Source of the DNA: Blasia pusilla
Taxonomy: Eukaryota; Marchantiophyta; Marchantiopsida; Blasiales
Direction: 5' to 3'
NCBI GenBank assembly: GCA_050084515.1
Contig: CM114275.1
Span: forward strand, 13,888,001 to 13,952,000
Length of the DNA: 64,000 nt
Notes under the pieces: model-generated
Database searches by the model: none
The model's input: only the letters and a program-made list of their open reading frames with translations
What the model was told of the DNA's origin: nothing
Translations under genes and position numbers: made by a program
Shown: positions 21,150-33,128 of the stretch, in pieces
Layout: every line of letters begins with the position of its first letter
How positions within the stretch are numbered: position 1 is the stretch's first letter

Positions 21150-21930
21150 CTATGTCTTATTGTGCTAATATGAGTCACTACAACATGTGCCGCAGTTACG
21201 CCTCCGCTTTCCTGACTTGTTGTTTTCGTTTGCCGTACAAGGGTTGCTTATCGATGGATATTTCTTTGTTGGGGGCGTAGGACTTAGAGCGGGCAAGGAC
21301 CATTGATGTAGTCATTGTTGGTTGGCCATGTTAGGGCCACTCAAGTGTTGGACTAGGAAGCGGGTTAACTGATACTCAATCCAAGTTTTTTTGGGAGATG
21401 ATGAGGATCTTGCAACACTTACAAAAATATCACTCTCGGTCTCTAGCGTACATTCTGAAGAATGTACAGATCCAGGGCAATTTGAGATCACGAGTGGTCA
21501 TAAGTGCATATCGGGTGATTGCTTGGATTGGCCCAGTAGCATTTTGGATGCGGTGAGTGAAAGTTCATGAGCGCATCACCTGGGTTTATGGTGGACCAAC
21601 TTGGTGCCACATAAGGTATTACGGAGGGTGTATGCAAGAGTGGAGCGCCCATCCCATTTTTTGGTGGATTCTATTTTGGATCCTGATTGTCTATCACAAG
21701 CAATGATGCATGATGAACAACCGCCATTGACTGTGGTCGACAGGATTGGCACGCAACGAGCAGTCTTTCTCACGTTTGTGAGTTTTCTCACTTCCTATCC
21801 ATACATGGAGGTCGGTCTTGGCTTAGTTTGGGATGACGAGGCACATCGATTGGTGGAGCCCAATGCCGATGACTCGATGAGTAAGAGCAAGCGATGGGAT
21901 TTCCCACAAGAGTGACGCCAGTACCGTCAC
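21150..21930 (+). pseudogene. Gypsy DNMT3-like methyltransferase fragment
   Basis: This aligns with 44.41-45.16 kb. It starts in the CRSYASAFLTC stretch, then DLERARTIDVVIVGWPC (motif IV, catalytic Cys), immediately followed by TAG (21342-21344). SSVG.GSGLTDTQSK, EMMRILQHLQ and the motif VI relic YILKNVQI (Glu to Lys) follow. The frame then shifts and continues as WWTNL-like and HFLVDSILDPDCLSQ to MSKSKRWDFPQE (motif IX region). Many lesions exclude activity. Its 3' edge meets an inverted partner at about 21945. Confidence 0.85.
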
Positions 21931-21944
21931 GATGAGATCAAGAC

Positions 21945-22620
21945 GTGGCAAGATCCTCATCATCTCCCAAAACAACCTAGATCGAGTGTCCGCTAAACAG
22001 CTACCTCCTCCAACACTCGACTGGCCTTGATATGGCCACCAGCAATGGCCAATCAATGGTCCCTACCCGCTCCACATCATGCGCCCCCAACAACCAAATG
22101 TCTCTCAGTAGGGAACTCTAGAACCCCTGTACAATTAACGCAGATAACAAGACAAGAAAACAGAGGCGTAACTTTGCCACATGTCGTGGTGACACGCGCC
22201 TCACAACCTCATTAAGCTCCACATATAAATACTAGTGCACATGCACTCTTACCTGCAAAACAGCAGCCAACCAAGTGTTGATCCCTCCAAAGAGATCCAA
22301 CACCTAAATACCCTCTTCAGAGATGCGCCATACAATCAGTGTGGTATCCAAGGGTATCATCATACCACTCTCGGCTACCTCGGGTTTCTCTGATCCATCA
22401 TGCTCTAGTGCAAATGTCTCGCTCCACGCCATCTGCATGTGCTCATCGGCCAAGCATCGAAGCCCTTCACTCAAGCCCCACAACGGAACCTCTCCTCCAC
22501 GGAATGATGCGGCTACCATGACACTCCTCTCCATAGAAGTGTAAGGCGGAGGTGTGTCCCCTACATGGATATGCCCCTCAACTAAATCATTATGCCAAGT
22601 GATGATGTTGTTGAATGTTG
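21945..22620 (-). pseudogene. Gypsy DNMT3-like N-terminal fragment, inverted
   Basis: Read from 22620 down: the ERSVMVAASFRGGEVPLWG linker, ADEHMQMAWSETFALEHDG, then motif I (LDLFGGINTW) near 22300 and the motif II region. Motif IV follows at 22026-22040, where the catalytic Cys codon is TAT (Tyr) and the next codon is CAA (Gln), with one base missing beforehand. It ends at the EMMRIL word shared with the facing fragment. Right of 22620 the sequence jumps to gag, so the protease is deleted. Confidence 0.8.
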
Positions 22621-23460
22621 CTAAACCTCAATGTCATAGCCGCAATCTACTACTGCAACTACTCTATGTGAGCAGCCATCCTAGCCTCACCCTACATCTC
22701 CCTCGACACGTCTAGGCAACGGACCTATATCTCCTCCATAGGAAAATCCACCCACCCCTTGGACAAATCCAACTCCTCATCCCTCAACAGGACCACCTAG
22801 CGCACGACCTCGTTTTGGTGCCCTCTTTGCCCCTCGGTCCGGACGTAACTTAGGGTGTAGGCTAAAATATCGGGCACGATATACGAACATACCTTTAACA
22901 ATGGTCATACTAGTAGACTCTTGGTGTGGGCTCATCTCCTCCTCCAGGCTAAGGCACGCGTCCACTACCTTGACGAGTGCAATCCTACTGAAAATGGGCT
23001 CCACCACATGCCCAACAAATAACTCTTGGCGGTTTCTGCTGCTCCGCACATGATGGTGTAGGTCTCTATGGCATAGACTCCCAGTAACCTCCCTAAGCTT
23101 GTGGTGCCACATTCTTCTTTCAAAATCCACGTTGCTACACTAGTGGTGCAGGCAATCGTGACTGCTCTCGCGCGTGACCCATGGCTGATGTGCTCTCCTC
23201 AACCATGTTGTGCTCAATACACTCCGCCATCTCGAACACATCTCGGTGAGATGCGCATCAGAAGTACCGCATCTCTCGTCTGTCTTTCCAGGTCTCGTTC
23301 CAACATCCCATACCATATCTGAACAACCTCGGCCTCTGTCATCCCCTAAGTGACAGTAATCAACCAATATCATGTGGTGCCTAAGTGGCTCAATATCCTA
23401 AGGCGTCAAGGTAGAGGGATCAAACCTTATCCAAATCTAGCGCTTGCAAGCCAATGGCGA
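22621..23460 (-). pseudogene. Gypsy gag fragment, inverted
   Basis: This matches the gag C-terminal half of the copies at 42 and 61.5 kb: a basic HPKLRPDRG.KRAPKRGRA tail after the zinc knuckles, the RVVPQA.. linker, and part of the helical gag core out to about 23400. Frames are scrambled, so no product is possible. It continues the inverted methyltransferase fragment with the protease region missing. Confidence 0.7.
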
Positions 23461-24843
23461 CGAGATAACACACAAATATTCTATAACTTGTTGGGAGCAA
23501 CATTCAAAAATATTTCTTGTGCCTTAACATTCAAGTTTTTTATTTCGATTTCAATTTGAACCAAGGATTTGAGAGGACCCATCATTTAAGATCATTCTTC
23601 CAATATTGGAGTGACATTGTTTCTAGGGTCCCTAGTATAAGAATGATCTTGTTCCAAGTCATTGAGATGAAAATGGTACAATATTTTTCTATTTTTGGAA
23701 AACAAGTAAGATGGAGAATGATTCAATAACTTAACAATACTGATATAATATAAGTTGGTTCATTGATCCAACATTATCCCAATATATATTATATATTGAT
23801 CCATTACGAACCAATTTTTTAATTATTCAACATCAAAACAACATTGAACTAACATGGTTACAAATCACATAGGTATTATGTGAAAACAATTAATGTTGAT
23901 TTAACTCATATTCTAACAATACTTTACAAATTAATAATGATCCAAAACTAAATTTCAATATTCTTTTTTAGACTCAATACCCTATCAATCCATATTGTTA
24001 GGCGATTAAATTATTTTATATTGTAAAGAGAATTGAACATAATGTGTTGACGAAATACTTAATATTTCAAGCAAATCACCGAATGTTCAATATTGTGCAT
24101 AATTACCATTAGTAAGGTGCACGGTTTGAATAACTAATGATGCAGGCAAACAAATTTCCATTTTTTTTAAATATATGGAATCATATGGTGAAATGTTAAC
24201 AAGTCAATAAGGACCTCCAATAATAATATAGATTCGGTTGTTCTAAAAGGAAGGTTAATTTCACACGTGAGATAGCTCGAGATGTCAAGATGGTTAATCA
24301 GTATAAGAGGAAAAGGGTTAATTTGAGATGTGCGCTAAAAAGCCAGTATAGGCTTGCGGTCTATATACCCTTCTTCATTGGACATCTTACGATCCTATTG
24401 CCTGGCGTTACTACCAACATCGTCCGAAGGGACACATATTGCCAGGCTCCTCTATGAACGGCTCGTTCATACCACTAGGCTTATACGCAGTCATTACAAG
24501 GAATTTGTGTAAATATATTCATTTGGGACAAAACCTGAAAGTAATAAAAATCGTTTGTTTGAGTTTGAACACGGCCAAGAATAGTAGGAAATCACAGCGG
24601 CCGAACCAGAATTGAAGATAGAAATCGAGGATCTTTAAGAGGTACCAACGGGTGCCCAAGATTTCTCTTTCTTTATCTATTGTAATGAATAATGCAAAAC
24701 CCAAGCAGATTGTTCACACATGTGGCTGTATTCTTTCACCAAATTAAGACTGATGCATAAGCCGTGTCATTGCTCGAATCGGGGATTCACTAGAGCCGCA
24801 AGGGGAATTCTATGACTCAACATCGGACCAAAGAGGAGGTTGC
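23461..24843. other. AT-rich intergenic sequence
   Basis: No gene, RNA or clear repeat is seen. This is the 3' flank of the Cpn20 gene. A TATA-like GTCTATATACCC near 24359 has no ORF in phase with it. Confidence 0.5.
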
Positions 24844-26990
24844 TCAAGCCAGCACGGCAAGAACATCTCCTGCCCTAAGAACCATATATGGGCTTCCATC
24901 CTTGCCCTTAAAATCGCTCCCACTATATTTGGAGTACAACACAACATTCCCAACCACCAGGTCTAGGGGCTTCCTTTCGCCATCTTCTCCAAAAGTACCG
25001 GGACCAACGGCAACAATCTGCCAGTTCCAAATAACCACGACAAATTAGAAGTTCTCTCCAGGCAGACATTCAGGTTACTGGTGATGTAATGTGAGACGAC
25101 TACAAATGAGCGACCAAAACCGTGACAGGAGCCTCCAAATCTGCCAGCACGTGGTCGCAGTACTATCCTTCTTTCGTGGGACTGCCTAATTGCATCCCCA
25201 CCAGTGACTCTCAATCATCACCTAGTTCCTTCCGTAGGGGTGGGCTATGGTAAGCTTGAAGAATAACAAGCAAATCTTTAGTGGCTATTCCTTGATTTCG
25301 TCACTAATTCTTACATATCAGGTTATGTAGTCTGAATAGGGAGCTCTGGCTACCCTGAAAAGCAACATCCGTTTACAAAGATTATCTCGTTTGTCAGTAG
25401 TTGTCAGAGAGGATAATAAATTACTGGCTCAAAATCGCGGTTACACATGTTTATCCAACCGTTGCTTAGACAAGAGGCAACTGTTCCATTGGGAGGGCTG
25501 AAGTCCGGACAAGCTGGACGACGCTGTTTTGAAAAATATTCATAGAAGCACAACACAAACGAGTCATACCTCTCCGACGACGGGCTTCTCCTTCGCGCTA
25601 TCAGTAAGCAAGACACCGCCAGCAGTCTTCTCTTCTGCCTCAGAGACCTGTCGTCACCAATTTCACTTAGTAAACACGTTGCTTGGGGTGACGACAACGT
25701 GGAACGAGGAATGACAAGCGCGAAGTGACAAACGTGCGAGCAACGAACGAATCGTCGTCCCAAATGAAAACTACACAAAGGCATTGAACATTCAAGGTTG
25801 ACAAACGATACGCGAACGAGCAGAAGAAGTTTTCTATGGGTAGCATAGAAACAAATGATGCTCAGTTAACCAAAGAGAAGTACCTTGATCAGAACTCTGT
25901 CGTTCAAGGGTTTCAAATCCTTGATATCGTCACCCTTCAGAAGGCCCACGATGTCATCTTCTTTAAGGAGGAGAAATTCGCTACCGTTGAAATCCACTTC
26001 AATACCGGCGAACTTCGAATAGACAACTGAGTCTCCTTTCTGTGTACACGAATATATGCACATCAATCAACGAGAGCATAGGGATGGCAACAATCAGCAC
26101 TTTCAGAATCAAGCTTAGATTGGAAATTCTTTACTAAGTCCGGGGACAAGACCTGCAAGCCCAAGACGCTTGGGAAATGGCCCGAATTCATAGGGATAAT
26201 CAGCCATTGCAAGACCATCATGACTAGGGGATAATAGCGGCCGCAACAGCTAAAACAGAAAAACGTGCATGTGACTTACACCCACGCTGCTCTCAATCGT
26301 CTTGTCACCGATAACTTTGCCTTCGCTGACTTCCACAACCTCACCACTTTGAGGCTTGCTCTGGGCACTTGACGGAAGTAAGATACCACCAGTGGTTTTC
26401 TCTTCGGTGACCTGGAGCTTAAGGAGAACGCGGTCTCCCAAAGGTTTCAGCACCTTAAACTGCAGTGCACGCACCACAAATTTGGACAAGATCAAAACTC
26501 CGCCATGCTTCTCGGTATTGACGGGCATTCATGAGCACAAGGCAAAGAAAATTTCTCCACAACCCTCTCACGGCCACAGCTTACACACCAATACAAATCT
26601 CCAGAAAGGATGATGGAACTGTCGGGACCCGTAATGATGGCCTAGCCTCCATTTCGGGGCCATAGGAAATCCAGAAGTTATGGCACAACCCAAGAGACAG
26701 GCGGAAACGATTCAGAGACAAACTGTTCACAGTAAGTTCGAGAACCGAGACTCTGCACCGATATGACACAAGACAATGTTGCACGCCAGCATATTCAAGC
26801 TTCAGAATCAAGGGGAAAATTTTTAGCATCGAGCGAAATTGCGGCACGACTATGTGGTAGACATCCATACCTTTGGGGCGGCTACTGTCACTGCTCTCAC
26901 GGAGAGCGAGCGGAGGCAGCGCTGAGGGATTCCCAAAACGGATGTCTGCACTGCACCAGAACTGCAACGCAGACCAACGAAAGACGCCAT
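24844..26990 (-). CDS. CPN20: Chloroplast co-chaperonin Cpn20 (two GroES domains), five exons
   Basis: Exons on the - strand, by protein similarity and GT..AG sites: 26990-26871 (start MASFVGLRCSSGAVQTS, a Ser/Arg-rich plastid transit peptide), 26459-26280, 26039-25884, 25647-25570, and 25017-24844 with TGA. All four introns are phase 0. The product is about 235 residues, close to the usual ~250. Domain 1 has VLKPLGDRVLLK, the mobile-loop segment EEKTTGGILLP and YSKFAG. Domain 2 has LKPLNDRVLIK, EEKTAGGVLL, VAVGPG and YSKYSG, ending in LRAGDVLAVLA. Both domains keep the GGxLL loop that docks to the chaperonin. It caps Cpn60 in the stroma and helps fold plastid proteins. No lesion is seen; it is the only convincing intact host gene here. 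The start was chosen because it gives an open transit peptide ending VAAPK at a GTATGG donor. Confidence 0.92.
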
Positions 26991-28599
26991 GCCCCGAGGG
27001 AACCCACGGCTAGCGTCGTTGTTGCTGCCATCGCAATGTCGCGCAAGCCGAACGAACGAATGTTAGATGGGATGCCGTTCGGAGAGGAGTGGGGATTGAA
27101 TACACGTTGGAAGCGATTCTAGATAGGTTCGCTGCGAGAGTCGAGACCAGACAATCATAAGCCTCCGCTGGAGATAACCGGTGGGCGTCACCCTCCGCAC
27201 GCCCCTCGGTGGGCATTATGCTTTCTGGAGATATGTAATTGCAAATTTCCTTATTAGTTTATTTTTTATTTTCTTTATTATTACGGCTTGTGGAAGGGTT
27301 TTTTCTTGTACGGGTAGGTTATTTAGTATTTTTTGTGAGATGAAAATTTTGTAAGGAGATATGTAACTCAATCTTAGTAAGCTTCGTGATTTAATAAGTG
27401 ACCCTACTCTCACTCTTTAATACAAACCTTTTAGATTCGTGTTTCATTGAATACATCCATGTGGCCTTACCAAAATTGTATGATTTCATTTAATACGAAT
27501 TTTCTAAGCTCCTTTGTGTAGAGATCCCATATCCGGGTAGGATCCCCGGAGTTTTTTCATGGGAACCGGTACATTACCAACATTTCATAGTCTGGATCCG
27601 TAAAATTGGTTTTCATACACCTTTCACAAAGAAACCCCCTAATCCTATCGACAAGTTTCAAATGAATCAGAATTTTTTTATTTTAATCGGCTACGATTTC
27701 TAGTAACCCCGGATCTCCCTGATCATTCGTGTGAAGTTCTAATACGAACTTTCTAATGTGAACCAAAAAAAAAACATTTTCACCATTATTGGTGTTAGTA
27801 TTTGTCACGGGCACCCTCTTCCATGCCTTGTATTGCTCCCTTCCCAGCTTGCCATGAACTCCATTTTCATCTATCATTCCGTCGTTAAAACCGGGCCGCA
27901 TATTGGTTCACAAATTTATTTCTCTTGTTTTGATTCATTGGTTTCGTGAGATGGGAGATTCTTTGTGAGAAAACAGAAAGTGACAAAATCATTGAAATCT
28001 TTATAAAACTTAGAGATACAAAGTGGCCTAGTCCGTCCGTGCACTCACAGAAGAGCTTCGATGGAACTTGAACATGGAGATAACTCGACATACGAGAATG
28101 CGCTACCGCTGCAGATCCCGACTATTTCACTAATCGGGAAACTAGAGTTTTTTAACCTATTTTTCTTCATTTTTATTAATAGAAAAGTTTGCCAGGAGCT
28201 GCGTCCTAGGACCCCCGTGACGCATCTGGGTGCCCCACACCCTAATGCAATACAGTGTTAGATAATCCTAGTAACGCTACTCTTGAAACCACCTACGTCA
28301 TATTACTATGACTCCTTCGACGTCTAAGTCGGAACCATCAATCTAGGCTTCTCCTCATACAAGGGGGGCCAATCAGATTAATAGTGCTCAGAGAAGTGGA
28401 TGTTGAGAATCCAATATTCTTGAGGGTTTCGCTTATACCTATTTTCATTGTGTTAAAATATTTTTCATCTTAGATTTAATTTCATTTTCTAGAAATTGAA
28501 CTTGGATTTTTTTTTCGGTCTCTATTACCAAGCCCTGTTATTCGGCTCTCTCTCATGTTGCCACATATTCCGATGGCATCTAGGTGTTAAGTCGATTCA
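26991..28599. other. Cpn20 upstream region and intergenic DNA
   Basis: This contains the 5' untranslated region and promoter of the - strand Cpn20 gene (just right of 26990, GC-rich to about 27200), then AT-rich sequence. No other gene is recognisable; short ORFs here carry no motif. Confidence 0.4.
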
Positions 28600-29423
28600 A
28601 AGTGCAAAGGCTCCATAATGCAATTTATTTAGTAGGAACATCTCAACCACATGATATGAATGAAGATGTGAGCCATAAATAACAAGTATGCGGCCACACA
28701 ATACATAAGAGAATATGTAGGAGGAAACAGAATATGGAGATAAATAGCAAAGAAAAAATTTGCGTGGCAAGGAAATATGTAGAGATTTCAATGGTGTGAG
28801 TGAGAAGTAAAATGATTGATGCGATGGTTTGAATTGTAGTAGTAAGTTTGAGTTCAGAGGAAGTAGGCTAGTAGCGGTGCTGAAATGGATTTTGTGTAAT
28901 GAACAAGAAAGTTGCTTTCAACATGAATGGTTTAAGGATAAATCATCGGTATTTTTTAGTTTGTGTAATTATTTGTAGAGTAGGTAGTTATGTGTGTTCA
29001 TAGTGTGTACATTGGTAAGGGTAGTTTGTATTTTAATATATACATGGTGATGGAAATGTGAACAAAGTTGTGAAGAGCAATCATGAATGCATGAAGAATG
29101 AAGATTATGTTTGTATGCAATGGACAGTAGTTGGAAGAACAAAAAGTGAAGAAGAGAATAGTTGAGAAGGGAAATGATTGAAGTGTAGGTTCTGGTCATA
29201 CAAGGTTGAATATCACAAAAAATACAGAAATTAATAATAAAAGAGTAGTTGGGAGCTTTAGTATTAGTCCGCACAAATGAGGTGTGAGTGCGAGTATTAC
29301 TTTTGCGGTAGCAAGATCATGAGTTGCTTGGAGAGAAAACACTGTATTTCAGCAATGAGTAGATGGATGTCCTTGAAGAAAATGTTGACGCTGCTAGTTG
29401 CCTTTGAATCTACTTGTCTGTAA
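28600..29423. other. C-poor stretch, probable Helitron-related remnant
   Basis: The + strand is strikingly poor in C and rich in A/G/T, the mirror image of the G-poor Helitron block at 50-56.7 kb. It lies downstream (on the - strand) of the coiled-coil ORF that is paralogous to one in that block. Short - strand ORFs lack motifs. Assignment is by composition and neighbour only. Confidence 0.3.
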
Positions 29424-29720
29424 TTACTTACATTGCAATGATTCCATGATATTTGCTTGTAGAGATAACATTGGGTCTACAACAATGAGTGGTTGCATAT
29501 TCTGAAAGAAAAACTTGAAGTGGTGACTAACCTTCTTCAATCTGTCCTTATGAAAAGACACGTGAGATTTGAGAATGTCTTTCTCTTCATAAAGAGGGGA
29601 GACAAGGTCCTCATGTAGTTCCATCTTTATCTCGAGAGTACCAAGTTGTTCTTCAACGATGACAAGTTGGGACAATGCTTCATGGTACAGCTTTGGAGGT
29701 CTTGTCACCAGTGCCTCCAT
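29424..29720 (-). CDS. Coiled-coil accessory protein, paralogue of 55.9-kb ORF
   Basis: This is a 98-codon ORF, helical throughout. A heptad-like stretch (SQLVIVEEQLGTLEIKMEL) leads into HKDRLKKVSHHFKFFFQ, then LIVVDPMLSLQANIMESL. The order and spacing match the C-terminus of the ORF at 55626-56159 (YKDNLSSASAYFKEF, LVEVNPKLELEALLIQSL) at roughly one residue in four. The final codons run into GTAAGT, so the coding part may end at a splice donor. Function is unknown. The paralogue sits behind a Helitron helicase, so a Helitron-borne accessory gene is the best guess. Confidence 0.45.
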   Translation of the reverse strand: MEALVTRPPKLYHEALSQLVIVEEQLGTLEIKMELHEDLVSPLYEEKDILKSHVSFHKDRLKKVSHHFKFFFQNMQPLIVVDPMLSLQANIMESLQCK

Positions 29721-30164
29721 AAGGATTGATTAACGAGTGAGGAAACTGCACGCAGCTTGTGAACACGACCGTCTCATGTGATGGGATTAGGGGAACATAT
29801 CAGTCTTGCGGATTTAGTATGCGAAGATGTCCCGATATTCTTGTATTTGGCGATTCCGCACATTATGCAGAACATTATTATCTTAAATCACAAAACATAT
29901 TTCTATAGGCTTGGGTTTAGAGCCTAGGACGTAGTTTTTTCACCGTTTAAGTGCTAGTCAACCCCCATAAGTAACTGAAATATGACAATTTTCAAGATTT
30001 ACGGTGTGAAGAGCTTTGTATATTTTTGTAATATACTTGGGGATTCTTTGTATAGTGCAGAACACTATTGCCTTAATTAACACAATGCTTTGAATTTTTT
30101 CAACACCTGCAAGTTAAGACGCTTTAAGTTTGATCGTTTCATGACATTCGCATCAGTTACTAGT
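29721..30164. other. Intergenic
   Basis: No supportable feature between the coiled-coil ORF and the alcohol dehydrogenase fragment. Confidence 0.4.
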
Positions 30165-31054
30165 GAAGACACTCTCCGCACCTGATCTCTCCTAGTACCT
30201 TCGCCACAGCCAAGTCTGCATCTTCTCCAACATCTTTGAAACCAAAAGCTTTAGTGATATCGATGAAAAGTCATGGTATTTTCTTTCCATTGAATTCTTA
30301 TACGTATATCACGACACCATTTAGTTGACAAGAGGCCCCAGATGGTGTCAGATGGCTGCTTTCAACGAGAGTGACTTAAAATCAAAGAGACGCAACCATA
30401 GCCCATCTATCGCTCTCCAAAGGAGGGGTTATAATTTGGATCTTTCAACTTGATTTTTTATTGGATTCATGTAAACAGCCAAGATCCAGTGCAATATGCA
30501 GTACAGACTATTATAAGCTGGTGCCGATTTTCCCCTGACTTGGGGAGAGTGGATCAGCGACAAGAGTTCCCTTGACTAATTACCTGGACAACCAATAGAA
30601 GCCCAGTATTGCACACGCCATGAGGTAGGTTATAAAATCCACCGAGTTGATGAGCCATTGCATGCGCATATCCCAAACTAGCACTGTTGAACGCCATACC
30701 AGCGAGTAACTCGACGAAGGCCATCATATCTCGGGCCTTCATGTTTTTTCCATCGGTGATATTAGACCGTAGGTAGGTTGAAATGAGGCGGATGGCATAT
30801 AGCACAGTTGCATATATGACAAGGTTGGATATTGTAGATATAGAAGCCTCAATCGCATGGGTGAGTGTGTCCATTCCCATGGCCACTGTCAACAATTTGG
30901 ACATTCCCGCTAGCAAAAATGGAAAGTGTGGTTGCAATCGACAGGAACAGAGGATCAAAAAGCGCAATATTGCGCTTTTTGATCTAGGGGAAAGTACGAC
31001 TGCATTACGCAGGGAGCCTCCCTCACGATTTGTACAAATGCCAACATAACTCAA
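30165..31054 (-). pseudogene. Iron-dependent alcohol dehydrogenase, partial
   Basis: On the - strand 30935-30584 encodes a well-kept Fe-ADH segment: TVAMGMDTLTHAIEA, AIRLISTYLRSNITDGKN, ELLAGMAFNSASLGYAHAM and AHQLGGFYNLPHGVCN. These include the two His that, with others in this family, hold the catalytic metal. It ends VVQ at a GTAATT donor. A second piece (about 30275-30165) reads DITKAFGFKDVGEDADLAVAKVLGEI, the expected downstream helix, implying an exon. Upstream of about 30935 the frame breaks (NIALFDP is in another frame), and the N-terminal NAD-binding domain is not found. The family makes or uses aldehydes and alcohols with NAD(P). It resembles bacterial and algal enzymes more than flowering-plant ADH. 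It is probably a decayed or partial gene. Confidence 0.7.
30953..30984. repeat. Perfect 32-base palindrome
   Basis: GATCAAAAAGCGCAAT is followed at once by its exact reverse complement, with no loop, within the broken N-terminal part of the alcohol dehydrogenase fragment. Confidence 0.95.
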
Positions 31055-32264
31055 TTGAGAATTGCAAAGTTAGTGGAGAAGAGTTTGTGTATTGTGTTGT
31101 CAAATCGCTGCATTTGGGTCAAGCAGAACGTTTCTCTGGACGCCTCTAGACAATTGAATAGAATTAAACAGACTTCTTGATTTGGAATGATCGAGTTTCT
31201 AGCAATTTTAAGCCTCGTACACTACGCATTCTGGAGTCTTGTGGCTGCTGGAAAATTGCAGAATTAGTAATAAGTCCTCTCCATCAACACAATCCATTCT
31301 CAACAGAGGTGCATTTTTAGAGCAACCATAGAGCAAGGATAGAGCAATGCGGCTCGGTGAAATATCTACCTTACCAGTTTTTTGAGACTTTCCCTCCCCC
31401 ACAGTGTGTAGTCGAAGATGTTCGAGTGTCGGACTTGTAGTGGGATCACCTACAAACGCCGAGTTGTAGCCGGAATGAAAAAAATAGGCGTTGTAGTGGG
31501 ACCACCTACGAATGCCAAGTTGCATCCAAAATGAAGATAATAGCCGCGGAAGCCGAACGATCCCAAAATCTGTTTCTAAATCAAACTCAAACCATGACGA
31601 CTCTAGAGAAATTTGCTTAGTTTCTCTTCCTTGCATTCGACGCCCACATAAAAACATGCAATTCCAGTAGATCACAGCAATGCGGCTTCTCCGCACAACT
31701 TTAGTATAGTAGACAAGAGCAAATGAGCAGAGAAACGCAGAGAAACAAGAAAGAGAGAAGAGAAGATGCACTAAAGATTTCCCACCTTGGTGGACGACGG
31801 CGTGTTTGAACGCAGCCCGCACATTTAGATATTAACCTACTTAGGGCTAACTTCATTTCCTTACATTCCCCTTTTATGATCCCATTTCTGAACTATCTCC
31901 AGCCTCACTTAGGTTTAGTCCTTTTTTGATCCCTACTAGCGCCACTTTAATATCCCTCATGTGAACTCAAAATATAATTGCGTCTTAAGAGTCTTAAGGG
32001 CGACCTAGCATATTTCAAAATTCTAAAGAAGTATTTCATTAAATATTAAGTAAAAAAATATTGAAAGTTAAAAAGAACTCTTCCCTCCTCTATGAGTTTA
32101 CCCTAGTAAGTAATTGCGACTCCATAATAATATGAGTAATTAATGAGTCACTTGATTGGTTTTAGAGTAACGCTTAGTAGTTCAAATGACTCTTAGTAGC
32201 ACGAGTCACAAACACATGGGTTAAAAATAGACTTTTTTTCTACTAGAGTAGGATTCCCCAGTTG
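31055..32264. other. Intergenic, with a ~58-base tandem duplication
   Basis: No gene is recognised. A direct duplication (about 31434-31490 and 31493-31545; marker TTGTAGTGGGA.CACCTAC) lies inside a 204-codon - strand ORF (31208-31822) that shows no family motif. I do not call that ORF a gene, although a lost first exon of the dehydrogenase could lie here. Confidence 0.35.
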
Positions 32265-32960
32265 TTCACGTTGTCGGAGGCACGTCATACACCGTCGATG
32301 GTGCCTCGATGACCAGTAGTGCCCACGGGTGGGACATGTACGTCGATGTCATGAGGAGTTGGAGAGACGACTCCTATGTTGGCTCGGGTGGAGCCATTGT
32401 TGACCTAGTTGTTAGAGGTGGCCACTAGCGTGAGCCAGGCTCCGTTGTTTTCCACTATGTAGTTGGCAACGATGGGAGTTGGACCAGCGGAGGTATTCTG
32501 GCAGGCCACCACGTTGTGTGAGCGTAGAGAGGTGATTGCCTCTTGTTCATAGGTAGTTGAGGAGGTGGCGGACCAACCCTCGAAGCAGGTGCTCGGGACG
32601 TCCCCCACTCAGTCATGGCATGCAACGGCGGTGAAGTTGATAGATATGCCAGATAGGCCATCGATAGAGCAAGCCATGATCATACCAAATGTGATATTGT
32701 TAGATAACCAAGCAAGAGTGTTTTGCTTGGTTAGTCCCACAGATATGATGTACCACCCATAGCGCATCCTAATTGATTCAAGAGCGCAAGGGAAGGCGAC
32801 GTGTGTGGCGTTGGGATTACGGAAAGGCGACATCAAGCATTGTCCCTTTCTATTGGGGGCATATCATCCATGTAGTATATGACTCAACAAGAGTTGGTGG
32901 TTAGATTCCAGCCAGAGCATGAGACGGATAGTGCAATGGTGCGCACTCGGACGATTACGA
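32265..32960 (+). pseudogene. Gypsy protease-region fragment
   Basis: DMPDRPSIEQAMIIPNVILL followed by DNQARVFCLVS matches the protease-leading segment at 43.44 kb (EMPVRPAIERAMASPGVTLL, DNRGEVFQLVS). A VVYDSTR word near 32870 matches the post-protease part. The catalytic DSGA block itself is not visible. From about 32990 the sequence passes to the family's 3' repeat-promoter-repeat block, so methyltransferase to PHD is deleted. Confidence 0.7.
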
Positions 32961-33128
32961 CACGGGGCAGAGTCGTATGATTTGTTGGTAGGGAGTACAA
33001 TGTTGTATCCCCTTGGTTTTACCTTGGATTTTTGGGAGGAGACGGTTTCTTATCAGTCAGGGTGGTGATCACATGATGGACATATAAATCATCTATAAAA
33101 TATATATCGAGACCCTACAATCACTCGA

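Noticed and set aside
31208-31822. 204-codon - strand ORF
   Set aside because: It is long but contains a tandem duplication, and I see no family motif or partner exon, so I left it as intergenic.
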